Shown here piece after piece: positions 28,710-37,815 of a DNA stretch of 45,305 nt. This stretch comes from Candidatus Latescibacterota bacterium (GTDB lineage: Bacteria; Latescibacterota; UBA2968): NCBI GenBank assembly GCA_022824945.1, contig JAJDYX010000025.1, positions 1 through 45,305 on the forward strand. The letters run 5' to 3'. Both the position numbers and the translations under genes were made by a program. The stretch's first letter is position 1, and each line of letters begins with the position of its first letter. The notes under the pieces were generated by a model. It did not search any database and was not told the DNA's origin. It saw nothing but the letters and a program-made list of their open reading frames with translations.

Positions 28710-28737
28710 AATATACCACATTTCATCACAAAAGCAA
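28710..28737 (-). promoter_or_regulatory. Candidate promoter of the RND gene
   Basis: Minus-strand -35 TTGCTT (28737-28732), 16-base spacer and -10 TATATT (28715-28710). The RND ATG lies about 110 bases downstream. Confidence 0.55.
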
Positions 28738-28853
28738 CCACAGTTTTTTAAAAATTTCACCGTTACAGAAAAGACTTGCAAATTTTTTTCAATAGATATT
28801 TTATACTGAAGTTAGGAGCATAATCACATATTTACTTTCTAAAGGAGATTCCA

Positions 28854-29735
28854 ATGGCCAATCGCGTCAATCGCGCAGTTGAGTTGCTTTCAGAAGATCA
28901 ACCGATCTATTATACGGGGGCACATACAGGACATGTGCTTACGTTTGAACAGGGGCAGAATGACGCCAGTACCTGGGCGGATTATATCAATGTTGGTATG
29001 GAACACGGGGCTTTTAACCTGGGGGGGCTCGACGATTATATGCGCGGTCTGGTCAGCGGAGGGCCTACAAATAGTGGACACAGGACACCCGCTGTTATTG
29101 TTGAAGCCCCTGTGGAGGGCGCGTCGGAAAATATTGTGCGCTACAATGCCTGGCAATTTCGGCAGATTCTCGCGCGCGGTGTACACGGCGTTTTGCTCTG
29201 TCAGGCGGAATCGCCCGATGCGATACGCGCTTTTGTAGAGTCGTGTCGCTATCCCATTAACAAAATCGGCGTTGGACACGGCCTCAGTACAGGTACTCGA
29301 GGCGTGGGGTCCGAATCGTCTGCAGCAGCGATATGGGGTGTTAGCCGCGATGAGTATATTCAGAAGGCCGATCCCTATCCGCTGAATCCCGATGGCGAAC
29401 TGTTGCTGGGTATCAAGATTGAGAATGTGCGCGGTGCATCCAATATCGAACAGATTCTCAAGGTGCCCGGTATTGGGTTTGCCGAAATGGGTCCGGGCGA
29501 TTTGAGTATGTCGATGGGGTATTTGCACCGTCCAACACCTTTTTCTCCCGAAATGCAAGAGGTGAGAGATCGCGTGCAGGCCGCGTGTGCAGAAAATGGC
29601 GTTGCTTTTCTCGAGGGGGGTAGTCCCGAGACGGTTGCTGCAAAAATAGACGAGGGCGTGCGCGTGATTTCCGGTGGCAGGGAAGAGATTGCGCGTATTG
29701 GACGCGAGTATTCAGGCCGTAGTATGCCGGTTTAA
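28854..29735 (+). CDS. HpcH/HpaI aldolase/citrate lyase family protein
   Basis: Predicted class II (metal-dependent) aldolase of 293 aa. Metal-binding residues are likely E190 (IKIENVRG) and D216 (GPGDLSM), the standard pair of the HpaI fold; a GVHGVLLCQAES strand precedes them. Usual substrates are pyruvate-type keto acids plus aldehydes; the exact reaction is unknown. It has an AAAGGAG site about 6 bases before ATG 28854. It is alone on its strand, diverging from the RND gene and converging with the MORN-like lipoprotein, whose stop codon overlaps its own by two bases. No pathway neighbour points to a substrate. Confidence 0.85.
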   Translation: MANRVNRAVELLSEDQPIYYTGAHTGHVLTFEQGQNDASTWADYINVGMEHGAFNLGGLDDYMRGLVSGGPTNSGHRTPAVIVEAPVEGASENIVRYNAWQFRQILARGVHGVLLCQAESPDAIRAFVESCRYPINKIGVGHGLSTGTRGVGSESSAAAIWGVSRDEYIQKADPYPLNPDGELLLGIKIENVRGASNIEQILKVPGIGFAEMGPGDLSMSMGYLHRPTPFSPEMQEVRDRVQAACAENGVAFLEGGSPETVAAKIDEGVRVISGGREEIARIGREYSGRSMPV

Positions 29736-30205
29736 AATGGATTGCCTTGGCGGGCCAGCTCAAATTTTCGCCAGCCGACTTGTTTGCCATTTTCGAATAC
29801 TTTTTGTATCGCGTAAAAGGAGGACGGATCGTATTCTCGCCAGACGCCCGTTTTCTTTCCCTCCAGGTATCGGCCTTCTTCTTTTTTCACACCGTTTCTA
29901 AAATAAGATATCCAATACCCGTCTTTTACACCATTTGTCCAGTCGCCTTCTGTTTTTTTCTGTCCGTTGCTGTAAAATGTGATTTCAAGCCCGTCTTGCA
30001 TGACGCCATTTTTGTATGTGCCCTGCCCGTGTACGTTGCCCGCAGCATCGTAATATGTCCAGACCCCGGTGCGGTCACCGCTGTCGTATTGCCCTTTTGC
30101 CACTACGCGGCCGTATTGTTTTATTTCCGTCTGTCCTTCAAATAGCGAGGGCATCTGGCACCCGGCTGTGAGGATTCCCACGAGCAGAATTACAACTTTG
30201 ATCAT
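29732..30205 (-). CDS. MORN-like repeat lipoprotein (YwqK-type)
   Basis: Protein of 157 aa. A lipoprotein signal ends in LTAGC (C16). Beyond it are about four to five repeats of the form YxxGxxxGxWxxYDxxGxxxxxGxYxxG, for example GVWTYYDAAGNVHGQGTYKNG and GYWISYFRNGVKKEEGRYLEG. Repeats of this kind occur in YwqK and MORN proteins, thought to form a beta structure at membranes. ATG 30205 has AGGAG about 7 bases upstream; a longer frame to 30292 lacks support. Function unknown. The stop overlaps that of the aldolase gene. Confidence 0.75.
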   Translation of the reverse strand: MIKVVILLVGILTAGCQMPSLFEGQTEIKQYGRVVAKGQYDSGDRTGVWTYYDAAGNVHGQGTYKNGVMQDGLEITFYSNGQKKTEGDWTNGVKDGYWISYFRNGVKKEEGRYLEGKKTGVWREYDPSSFYAIQKVFENGKQVGWRKFELARQGNPF

Positions 30206-30250
30206 TTTTGTCTCCTGTTTCTTTGATGGATATTTTAATGTAATATAACT

Positions 30251-30278
30251 AATATACAAAACTGCTTTCATAAGGCAA
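30251..30278 (-). promoter_or_regulatory. Candidate promoter of the MORN-like lipoprotein gene
   Basis: Minus-strand -35 TTGCCT (30278-30273), 16-base spacer, -10 TATATT (30256-30251). The -35 is weak. Confidence 0.4.
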
Positions 30279-30362
30279 AGATGAAATGACAAATGACGTG
30301 TTTAGTGTCTGTGCGTAAATTGGATTTCAACCAAAAAGCGATTGTACTCAACGACTCCTTTA

Positions 30363-30391
30363 TTGTTACCACCATCCTCTCATAGTATTTT
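30363..30391 (+). promoter_or_regulatory. Candidate promoter of the XRE/cyclase-like gene
   Basis: -35 TTGTTA (30363-30368), 17-base spacer, -10 TATTTT (30386-30391), ending 36 bases before ATG 30428. The same transcript could carry ahcY and metF. Confidence 0.5.
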
Positions 30392-30427
30392 GTAAACAGT
30401 TCGCTCATCGTGGACAAAGAGTCCAAT

Positions 30428-31153
30428 ATGTTACTCACCGAACTCGGACAACGCCTTCGCGCTCAACGGGAACGTCTTGGCCTCAAGCAAAACGACGTTG
30501 CCAATGCCCTGCAGGTAAGCCCACAGGCCGTTTCCAAGTGGGAAAGGGGTGAAAACGGTCCCGATATCGCTACTCTGGGACCGCTTGCCAGATTGCTCGG
30601 CGTTTCTACGGACTGGCTTTTGGATGCACATGGCGAAAATCAAGATGTTTTTGATGCTACTATCTTCACATCCACCGTTGTCGGTGCATACCAAAAATCA
30701 TTGCAAATGGAGGCGCGAGAGTTTGCAGCATGGGCAAATGGTATTTTGTTTCAACTGACCGAAGCAGTGTTGCGCCACGATGGCGTTCCGCTCAGATATA
30801 TGGGAGACGCATTTTTGTGTTTTTTTTCCGGCGTTCACCATCAGCTTCGCGCTGCCCAGGCAGCGGCATTTTCCCAGCGGCTCATCAGCGAAGACCTGGT
30901 GATTGGCTTGAGCAGCGGTGAGATTTATTTAGGCGCAATGGGGCATCCCGATTACGCCCATCCCGATGTGACCGGAGAAGTGGTCAATATCGCATTTATT
31001 GTTCGAGAATGGGCAGAAACAAATGTCCGCAAAGGAATTGCAGCAACGACATCCGTGTCGAACAATCTCGATGAAGTTTTTGATATTTCCCAACCCACAG
31101 AAATCAATTTTCGCGGCATTGAGACGCCCATCTCAATTTGCGAGATCAGATAG
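30428..31153 (+). CDS. XRE helix-turn-helix regulator fused to a degenerate class III nucleotidyl-cyclase domain
   Basis: Protein of 241 aa. Residues 6-60 form a Cro/CI-type HTH (LKQNDVANALQVSPQAVSKWERG). Residues 74-240 follow the class III cyclase fold: ATIFTSTVVG where active enzymes have an FADIVG-like motif, RYMGDAFLCFF (GD at 126-127), GLSSGEIYLGAMG and TGEVVNIA. The first metal aspartate is replaced (T83) and the usual N-x-x-x-R transition-state arginine position is I191. It probably does not make cAMP or cGMP and may sense a nucleotide instead. ATG 30428 has AAAGAG upstream; GTG 30410 is an alternative. ahcY begins 44 bases downstream, so it may regulate that unit or itself. Confidence 0.75.
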   Translation: MLLTELGQRLRAQRERLGLKQNDVANALQVSPQAVSKWERGENGPDIATLGPLARLLGVSTDWLLDAHGENQDVFDATIFTSTVVGAYQKSLQMEAREFAAWANGILFQLTEAVLRHDGVPLRYMGDAFLCFFSGVHHQLRAAQAAAFSQRLISEDLVIGLSSGEIYLGAMGHPDYAHPDVTGEVVNIAFIVREWAETNVRKGIAATTSVSNNLDEVFDISQPTEINFRGIETPISICEIR

Positions 31154-31197
31154 GGATGTTCCCTGTCCGGTGTGCCCAACAAGAGAAAGGATAAAAT

Positions 31198-32649
31198 ATG
31201 GCCGATGTAGTGTTGCCCGATAGCGCGGTTGATATTCAAATTCCCGATTATTCGCATTTGTCTCATAAAGTCGCCGATATGTCTCAGGCAGATTTTGGGC
31301 GTAAAGAGATCACAATTGCCGAGCGCGAGATGCCCGGTTTGATGGCTGTGCGCGAAAAATACGCAGATCAGAAACCTCTGAAAGGTGCCCGCATAATGGG
31401 TTCGCTTCACATGACGATTCAGACGGCAGTGTTGATCGAGTCGCTCAAGGTGCTGGGAGCCGATGTGCGCTGGGCATCGTGCAATATTTTTTCTACGCAG
31501 GACCACGCTGCTGCTGCGATTGCTAAAACGGGTACGCCGGTCTATGCGTGGAAGGGCGAGTCGCTGGAGGAATACTGGGAATGCACTTTGCAGGCACTCA
31601 ATTTTGTGGCGGGCGGACCGACACTGATTGTCGATGATGGCGGGGATGCGACGTTGCTGGTTCACCGGGGGTATCAGGCAGAAGACGATCCTTCGATTCT
31701 CGATGAGCCGACCGATAATCGCGAATTGGAGATTGTCAATGCCGTGCTGAGGCGGCAACTCGAGCGCGATCCGCGTTTTTGGCACAATATGGCCGCCGAT
31801 ATTCAGGGCGTGTCAGAGGAGACGACAACGGGTGTTCACCGTCTGTATCAGATGCGGGATGACGGCACGCTTCTTTTTCCCGCGATCAATGTCAATGATT
31901 CGGTGACCAAATCGAAATTCGATAATCTCTATGGTTGCCGCGAGTCGCTCGCCGATGGCATCAAGCGCGCGACTGATGTTATGGTCGCCGGAAAGGTTGT
32001 TTGTGTGTGCGGTTATGGCGATGTGGGTAAGGGATGTGCCCAATCTATGCGGGGATTTGGCGCGCGCGTGTTGGTGACGGAGATCGATCCGATATGTGCT
32101 TTGCAGGCGGCGATGGAGGGTTTTGAAGTGACGACTGTGGAAGATGCCCTTTCCGAAGCCAATATTTTTGTTACGACGACGGGAAATACGGATATTATCC
32201 GCATTGAGCACCTGGAAAATATGCTCGATCAATCCATTGTGTGCAATATCGGGCATTTTGACAATGAGATTCAGGTCGATAAGCTGGTCGATTATCCGGG
32301 TATTGTACACGAAAATATCAAGCCGCAGGTCGATAAATACACGTTTCCAGATGGGCGTGCGGTCTTTTTGCTCGCAGAAGGCCGCCTGGTCAATCTCGGC
32401 TGTGCGACCGGGCATCCTTCTTTTGTGATGTCCAATTCTTTTACCAATCAGGTGCTGGCGCAGATGGATTTATGGGCACAGCAGCGTGAAGTTGGCGTTT
32501 ATACATTGCCCAAACACCTCGATGAAGAGGTTGCGCGGCTTCACCTCGAAAAACTCGGTGTAAAGTTGACCGAACTCACGCAGGATCAGGCCGATTATAT
32601 TGGCGTGTCCGTCGAAGGTCCGTACAAACCCGATCATTATCGGTATTGA
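31198..32649 (+). CDS. ahcY: Adenosylhomocysteinase (SAH hydrolase)
   Basis: NAD-dependent enzyme of 483 aa, hydrolysing S-adenosylhomocysteine to adenosine and homocysteine and so relieving product inhibition of methyltransferases. Visible elements: [10 protein letters not shown] (H71), [11 protein letters not shown] (C95, D102), [11 protein letters not shown] with the lysine-aspartate pair, the NAD motif CGYGDVGKG, and the C-terminal KPDHYRY. AGAAAGGA lies about 7 bases before the ATG. metF follows after 24 bases, linking homocysteine formation and methyl donor supply. No SAH riboswitch signature is seen in the 44 bases upstream. Confidence 0.96.
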   Translation: MADVVLPDSAVDIQIPDYSHLSHKVADMSQADFGRKEITIAEREMPGLMAVREKYADQKPLKGARIMGSLHMTIQTAVLIESLKVLGADVRWASCNIFSTQDHAAAAIAKTGTPVYAWKGESLEEYWECTLQALNFVAGGPTLIVDDGGDATLLVHRGYQAEDDPSILDEPTDNRELEIVNAVLRRQLERDPRFWHNMAADIQGVSEETTTGVHRLYQMRDDGTLLFPAINVNDSVTKSKFDNLYGCRESLADGIKRATDVMVAGKVVCVCGYGDVGKGCAQSMRGFGARVLVTEIDPICALQAAMEGFEVTTVEDALSEANIFVTTTGNTDIIRIEHLENMLDQSIVCNIGHFDNEIQVDKLVDYPGIVHENIKPQVDKYTFPDGRAVFLLAEGRLVNLGCATGHPSFVMSNSFTNQVLAQMDLWAQQREVGVYTLPKHLDEEVARLHLEKLGVKLTELTQDQADYIGVSVEGPYKPDHYRY

Positions 32650-32673
32650 TGATAGGGGATTTGCTACTTTTTT

Positions 32674-33552
32674 ATGCGATTTTTAGACTATTTTACTGGC
32701 GATCAGCCGGTCATTTCTTTTGAGATTTATCCGCCGCAGACGCAGGGGGGGATGCGCGCGCTCAAAGCGCGGGTTGTTCCCAATTTGCTCAAGCTGAATC
32801 CCAGTTATATGACGGTTACGTATGGCGCAGGTGGCTCGACACGCGCGAAAACGCTGGAGATTGCTTCGCTTATTCAGAATGAATTTGGGCTGACTGCGGC
32901 GTGTCATCTCACATGTGTAGGGTCATCTCGAACGGATATCGATGATATTTTGCAGGCGATTCGCGCAGAGGGTATCCGCAATATTGTCGCGCTTCGCGGC
33001 GATCCTCCTCGCGGAGAAGATACTTTTGTGCCCGCGAAGGATGGATTTGCATACGGCAATGAGCTTGTGGCGCATATTCGCAGTACTGAACCGAAAGGCG
33101 ATGAGTTTGGGGTGGCTGTTGCGGGGTATCCCGAGAAACACCTCGAAGCACCCGATTTTGATACGGATATTGAGAACCTGAAGCGGAAGGTCGATTCCGG
33201 TGGGGATATTGTTATTACGCAGCTTTTTTATAATAACGATTATTTTTTTCGTTTTGTCGATCGCGTGCGTGCAGCCCATATCACAGCACCTGTTGTTCCG
33301 GGTCTGATGCCGATTCTCGCGGCAGGGCAGATACAGCGCATTGCGTCTTTGTGCGGCTCTGAGATTCCCGAGGATTTACAGGATCAACTCAACAGTGCTG
33401 TGGATGATGAAGACAAGGCGATGAAAATCGGTATTGATCAGTGCATTGAGCAGGCGACCGAATTGCTCGAACAGGGCGTGCCGGGTATTCACTTTTACGT
33501 GCTGAACAAATCCACCCATATGCGCCAGATTATCAATGCGCTTCCTCTCTAA
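32674..33552 (+). CDS. metF: Methylenetetrahydrofolate reductase
   Basis: FAD enzyme of 292 aa that reduces 5,10-methylene-THF to 5-methyl-THF for methionine synthesis. Family markers: SFEIYPPQ at the N-terminus (catalytic glutamate in FEIYPP), VTYGAGGSTR, HLTCVG, NIVALRGDPP and the C-terminal GVPGIHFYVLN. Length fits MetF. It follows ahcY by 24 bases and likely shares its transcript, supplying the methyl group that turns homocysteine into methionine. A weak AGGGG is upstream with long spacing. Its 3' end overlaps the convergent chorismate-lyase-like gene by 20 bases. Confidence 0.94.
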   Translation: MRFLDYFTGDQPVISFEIYPPQTQGGMRALKARVVPNLLKLNPSYMTVTYGAGGSTRAKTLEIASLIQNEFGLTAACHLTCVGSSRTDIDDILQAIRAEGIRNIVALRGDPPRGEDTFVPAKDGFAYGNELVAHIRSTEPKGDEFGVAVAGYPEKHLEAPDFDTDIENLKRKVDSGGDIVITQLFYNNDYFFRFVDRVRAAHITAPVVPGLMPILAAGQIQRIASLCGSEIPEDLQDQLNSAVDDEDKAMKIGIDQCIEQATELLEQGVPGIHFYVLNKSTHMRQIINALPL

Positions 33553-34150
33553 GCGGAAACTGCTCAGTGATTAACATGATTGGCTTTTTATTGGCGAACA
33601 CTCTGTAGGTGCGGCTGAGAAGTGGTTTTCCTTCAAGATGCGCGATGGCTTCCGGCAAATCCCGTGTGATTTCACAGCAGCACCACAACAATTCACGGCG
33701 GGTTTCTAATCCGCTGTTTTGCAGAATTCCCCCCAATCCCGCAGGATCTGATTCCAATCCGTCCAAAATGCCTTTTGGCAAGTGTTGTGGTACAATGAGA
33801 GATGTGGCATACGCCTGAGTTTTCGGCATGTAGTTGCCTGTTGCGGGTGTTTGTAGTATCACTTCCCGCGCAATGATGTGTGATCCTGCTGGAAGTTCGA
33901 GCCAGGTATGCTCGGAGCAGAGTGTGTGTTTCGCCTGGTGGAGGAGCACGACTTCCACTGGTGCGAGTGTATAGGCTTCGATGAGCCTTGTGACGGTGCC
34001 GTCGGTGACGATCAATGCCCGTTGGAATGGCGTTAACTGCGCGATGTTGATTTCTCCAGACATCGCTGGCCTTTCGGCTTGTGCGATAAATATATTTTTT
34101 ACGTGTTTGTCAATAAAAGTTGTCGAATTGAAAATTGGGTCTGTCTGCAT
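33533..34150 (-). CDS. Chorismate lyase-like protein (UbiC/DUF98 type)
   Basis: Protein of 205 aa resembling the DUF98/UbiC group, which removes pyruvate from chorismate to give 4-hydroxybenzoate. The match rests on PFQRALIVTDGTVTRLIEAY (41-60), the REVILQ strand and a late RxYRVFxxxxPIMLITEQFP segment. Whether the enzyme works as a lyase is not provable here and no quinone gene is nearby. A longer frame reaches 34237, but ATG 34150 has AGGAGGA about 10 bases upstream. Tail-to-tail overlap of 20 bases with metF. The other strand of the leader is the xthA side. Confidence 0.6.
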   Translation of the reverse strand: MQTDPIFNSTTFIDKHVKNIFIAQAERPAMSGEINIAQLTPFQRALIVTDGTVTRLIEAYTLAPVEVVLLHQAKHTLCSEHTWLELPAGSHIIAREVILQTPATGNYMPKTQAYATSLIVPQHLPKGILDGLESDPAGLGGILQNSGLETRRELLWCCCEITRDLPEAIAHLEGKPLLSRTYRVFANKKPIMLITEQFPLREEAH

Positions 34151-34280
34151 TGAGCTATTGTCCTCCTGTATATACAGTTGTTGCGTAACATCAGTGAGCT
34201 TTAGACACATAAGAATGAAAAAAGTTCTTTGAAACATTGCATGTGTGATTCTAATCAGTTATTTTGACGGAAAGGGCAGC

Positions 34281-35045
34281 ATGCGAATTGTCAGTTGGAA
34301 TGTGAATGGGCTGCGGGCGGCGCTTCGCAAGGGGTTTATGGATCACATTAAAACGCTAAATCCCGATGTGATTCTTTTGCAAGAGATTCGGGTCTTGCCC
34401 GAGCAACTGCCCGAAAGCGAGCGCAGTCCCGAAGGGTGGCATGTTATCTGGCATCCAGCTGAGCGCAAGGGCTATGCAGGTACAGCGGTCTGGTCTCGTA
34501 CGCCTTTAAGAGAAGAAGGGCGCGGTGTGGGAGAGAACGATTCTGAAGGCCGGATTTTGCGGGTGAGCACTCTGGGGATTCAATTTGTCAGCGTGTACCT
34601 GCCTTCGGGATCTTCAGGCGATGAGCGCCAGGCGATCAAGGAGTGCTGGATGGATCGCTTTCGCCCCTGGGCCGATGGTCTGGTCAAAAAACGGGTTCCC
34701 ACAATTATGGGCGGTGATTTTAATATCGCGCATACCGAACGCGATATTTTTTATGCTAAGAGCAACGAAAAGAATTCGGGTTTTTTGCCGCATGAACGCG
34801 CGTGGATGGGCGATCTTATCGCTTCTGGCTGGCGCGATTTTGCGCGAGAACACTACGGCGATATTCAGGGTCCGTATTCCTGGTGGTCCAATCGGGGTAG
34901 AGCCAGAGAATTGGACCGCGGCTGGCGCATTGACTATTTATTGGGCAATGCCGTAGCTGCAAAGCGCGTTCAATTTGCCCGTATTGACCGCGAAGGCGGT
35001 TTGACCATATCTGATCACGCACCGGTTGTTGTAGATTTGAAATAG
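34281..35045 (+). CDS. xthA: Exodeoxyribonuclease III
   Basis: Mg-dependent AP endonuclease and 3'-5' exonuclease of base-excision repair, 254 aa. The EEP-fold motifs are all present: RIVSWNVNGLRA (N7), LLQEIRV with the metal glutamate, MGGDFNIAHTERDI, DRGWRIDYLLG and SDHAPV with the catalytic Asp-His. ATG 34281 is chosen because GAAAGGG lies directly upstream, while the longer frame from 34245 has no support. The gene stands 22 bases before tldD and diverges from the chorismate-lyase-like gene. Cytosolic. Confidence 0.93.
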   Translation: MRIVSWNVNGLRAALRKGFMDHIKTLNPDVILLQEIRVLPEQLPESERSPEGWHVIWHPAERKGYAGTAVWSRTPLREEGRGVGENDSEGRILRVSTLGIQFVSVYLPSGSSGDERQAIKECWMDRFRPWADGLVKKRVPTIMGGDFNIAHTERDIFYAKSNEKNSGFLPHERAWMGDLIASGWRDFAREHYGDIQGPYSWWSNRGRARELDRGWRIDYLLGNAVAAKRVQFARIDREGGLTISDHAPVVVDLK

Positions 35046-35067
35046 CTGATACACACAGGAGATTTCC

Positions 35068-36498
35068 ATGCATACTCTTGAAACACATCCTTTTGCAGCG
35101 TTATTTGGCATTGATGAAAGTGTGTCTGCGCAGGCATTGTCCGAAGCGATGTGCCGAGGTGCCGAATTTGCCGATCTCTACTTTCAGTATGTGCGTACGA
35201 CGTCTCTCAGTTTGGAAGATGGCATTATTTCCAGTGCCAATACAGGTATTGATCAAGGCGTGGGGATTCGCGCGGTGATTGGAGATCAGGTTGGCTATGC
35301 TTTTTCCGAGAGTTTAGAGGCAGATGCGATTTATAAGGCTGCGCGTACAGCGGCTGCGATAGCAGAGGGCACAAAAAATGTGCCGCCGCAACACTTGCAG
35401 GGTAGAGGGGTTGATAATTATTACGCGATTGACCGCGACTGGGATGAGGTCAATATTACCGAACGTTTGCCGCTGGTGCAAAGTGCAGAGACGATGACTC
35501 GCGCAATGGATCCCTCAATAGAAAAGGTGTCTGTGGGGTGGATGGATAGGGATGAGCGCGTGCTCATTGTGACCAGCGATGGTGTTTTCAGTACGGATCG
35601 GCGGCCTATGGCGACGCTGTATTGTTCGGTGACTGCGAACAAGAATGGCGTTCGGCAGAGCAATGGGGCTTCGGTTTCTCGGCGCGAGGGTATTGATTAT
35701 TTCACTGAGGAAAACATTCGAGTGGTCTGCCAAAAGGCAGTTGATCGCACGATGATTCTCTTTGAGGCACAGCGCCCGCCCGCAGGTGAAATGCCGGTGG
35801 TGCTTGCAGCAGGTGCTTCGGGTATTTTGCTCCACGAGGCGATCGGGCACGGCCTGGAAGCGGATTTCAACCGCAAGGGTACGTCCATTTATGCGACGAT
35901 GATGAATGAGAAAGTCGCCCCGGATTTTGTGACGATTGTCGATGATGGTTTGCAGGAAAACGATCGCGGGGCGCTCAATGTAGATGACGAGGGCCAGGCT
36001 ACTGCGTGTACGACGCTTATTGAAAACGGAGTCTTAAAAAGCTATTTGCACGATCGTATTTCGGCAAAACACTACGGGGTCTCACCCACGGGGTCAGGTC
36101 GCCGCGAGAGTTTTCGGCATGTTCCTATGCCGCGTATGCGATCTACGTATATGCTCGACGGCCCCCACTCCCGAGATGAGATTATTCGCGCTGTCGATTA
36201 CGGCATTATTGCCGATACCTTTACCAATGGACAGGTGCAAATTGGCGCGGGAGATTTTACTTTTTATATCAAGAGTGGATGGCTTATCGAAGGCGGTGAG
36301 ATCACTGCTCCGATCAAGGATGTCAATATTATTGGCAATGGTCCCGAGGCTTTGAAAAATGTGGTTATGGCAGCAGACGATGCGGTGTTGGACGATGGTA
36401 GCTGGACGTGTGGAAAAAATGGACAGGGCGTGCCCGTTTCGATGGGCGTTCCGACGATGCTGGTGGAAAAGAGTATGACTGTGGGTGGGGTGAATTAA
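35068..36498 (+). CDS. tldD: Metalloprotease TldD
   Basis: Subunit of the TldD/TldE metalloprotease, 476 aa, known to degrade unfolded peptides and to trim leader peptides of some RiPPs. The zinc motif HEAIGH (H256, E257, H261) lies in ILLHEAIGHGLEADF. The N-terminal SLSLEDG and SANTGIDQGVGIRA segments and the C-terminal RAVDYGIIADTF are typical. AGGAG stands about 8 bases before the ATG. The stop is immediately followed by the ATG of tldE with no gap, so translational coupling and equal dosage are likely. No RiPP precursor is apparent. Confidence 0.95.
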   Translation: MHTLETHPFAALFGIDESVSAQALSEAMCRGAEFADLYFQYVRTTSLSLEDGIISSANTGIDQGVGIRAVIGDQVGYAFSESLEADAIYKAARTAAAIAEGTKNVPPQHLQGRGVDNYYAIDRDWDEVNITERLPLVQSAETMTRAMDPSIEKVSVGWMDRDERVLIVTSDGVFSTDRRPMATLYCSVTANKNGVRQSNGASVSRREGIDYFTEENIRVVCQKAVDRTMILFEAQRPPAGEMPVVLAAGASGILLHEAIGHGLEADFNRKGTSIYATMMNEKVAPDFVTIVDDGLQENDRGALNVDDEGQATACTTLIENGVLKSYLHDRISAKHYGVSPTGSGRRESFRHVPMPRMRSTYMLDGPHSRDEIIRAVDYGIIADTFTNGQVQIGAGDFTFYIKSGWLIEGGEITAPIKDVNIIGNGPEALKNVVMAADDAVLDDGSWTCGKNGQGVPVSMGVPTMLVEKSMTVGGVN

Positions 36499-37815
36499 AT
36501 GGAACGAGAACTTCTCCAACAGGCAGAACAGGCGGTTGAACTGGCGCGAAGAGCAGGGGCGAATGATGCGATAGCGCGGGTGCGAGATGAAAATAGCACG
36601 GAGTACACGTATCGCGATGGAAATATTGAACAGGTTCAACAAAGTGCTACCCGCGGCTTGAGCATTCAATTGTATGTCAATGGGCGGTATTCAACACACC
36701 AGACCTCGGATTTGCGCGCGGCGTCTGTTGCCCGATTTGTCGAAGATGCGGTTGCGCTGACGCAACATCTGGCCGAAGATCCGCATCGCGTTATTCCCGA
36801 TGCTGCGTTGTATGCAAATCGTCTGGATACCGATCTCCAATCCGATGATGCTGTGGTGCGCGATTTGCCCCGCGAAGCGTGTATTGATTGGCTCAAAAAG
36901 ATGGATGCTATCACCCATACAGATGACCGTGTGGTGAGTGCTACTGCTGGTGCCTACTATGGTTGGAATACATCTGCTCGGGTGAGTTCAAATGGTTTTT
37001 TGGGGATACAGAGCGGGACTTCGATAGGCTATGGCGCGAGTGTGACGCTCAAAGAGGGCGAGCATGGGCGTCCCGAAGATCATCGCTATGTGCGGGCGCA
37101 TCATTTGTCGGATTTGCCCGATCCTGAGACGGTTGCGCGGGAGGGCCTTGATCGCGCGATTTCCCGATTGGGCAGTGAGAAAGCACCGAGCGGGCGGGCG
37201 ACTATGGTGGTTGATCCCGAAGCGGGCGGGCGTTTGATTGGCGCGATATGGGGTGCATTACAGGCGCGCAGCATTCAGCAGAACCGGTCTTTTTTAAGAG
37301 ATAAAAAAGACGCGCAAATTGCCAGTTCGCTCCTGACGGTGACAGATGATCCTCTAATGGTACGCGGTCTCGCATCTCGGCATTACGATGGCGAGGGCAT
37401 TTCGGCAAAGCGCAGATGCGTCGTCGATCAGGGTGTCTTGCAAATGTATTACGTAGATACGTATTACGGACGCAAACTCGGCTGGGAGCCGACAACTGGC
37501 GCGTCGTCCAATCTCGTTTTTGCGCCGGGCAATAAAGATCTCAATGGTCTGATTGCAGAGATTGGAGACGGCTTTCACGTCACGTCCTGGCTCGGTGGCA
37601 ATGCCGATACGACGACTGGAGATTTTTCTTATGGTTTTCGCGGTTTTCGCATTGCCAACGGACAGAAAACAGGTGCGGTGTCGGAAATGAATATCGCTGG
37701 CAATTTTCTCGATCTGTTGCAAAATCTCGTCGCCGTGGGCAATGATCCCAATATCTATTCCAGTATGCAAACGCCCACTTTGGTTTTTGACAATGTGGCG
37801 TTTAGTGGGTTGTAA
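36499..37815 (+). CDS. tldE: TldE/PmbA, partner subunit of TldD
   Basis: Protein of 438 aa homologous to TldD but lacking its HExxxH zinc motif, as expected of TldE/PmbA. It starts with a glutamate-rich helix, then STEYTYRDGNIEQVQQSATRG-like signature and a C-terminal GDFSYGFRGFRIANGQKTG motif. It begins directly at the base after the tldD stop. Its stop shares a base with the start of rsmB (TAATG), extending the coupled unit. Together with TldD it forms a cytosolic barrel-like complex in studied bacteria. Confidence 0.93.
   Translation: MERELLQQAEQAVELARRAGANDAIARVRDENSTEYTYRDGNIEQVQQSATRGLSIQLYVNGRYSTHQTSDLRAASVARFVEDAVALTQHLAEDPHRVIPDAALYANRLDTDLQSDDAVVRDLPREACIDWLKKMDAITHTDDRVVSATAGAYYGWNTSARVSSNGFLGIQSGTSIGYGASVTLKEGEHGRPEDHRYVRAHHLSDLPDPETVAREGLDRAISRLGSEKAPSGRATMVVDPEAGGRLIGAIWGALQARSIQQNRSFLRDKKDAQIASSLLTVTDDPLMVRGLASRHYDGEGISAKRRCVVDQGVLQMYYVDTYYGRKLGWEPTTGASSNLVFAPGNKDLNGLIAEIGDGFHVTSWLGGNADTTTGDFSYGFRGFRIANGQKTGAVSEMNIAGNFLDLLQNLVAVGNDPNIYSSMQTPTLVFDNVAFSGL

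Noticed and set aside
28776..28807. Promoter TTGCAA/TATACT before the aldolase gene
   Set aside because: The spacer is 20 bases, outside the usual range, so it was not listed as a feature.
31154..31197. SAH or SAM riboswitch before ahcY
   Set aside because: Only 44 bases are available and no conserved riboswitch core can be seen.
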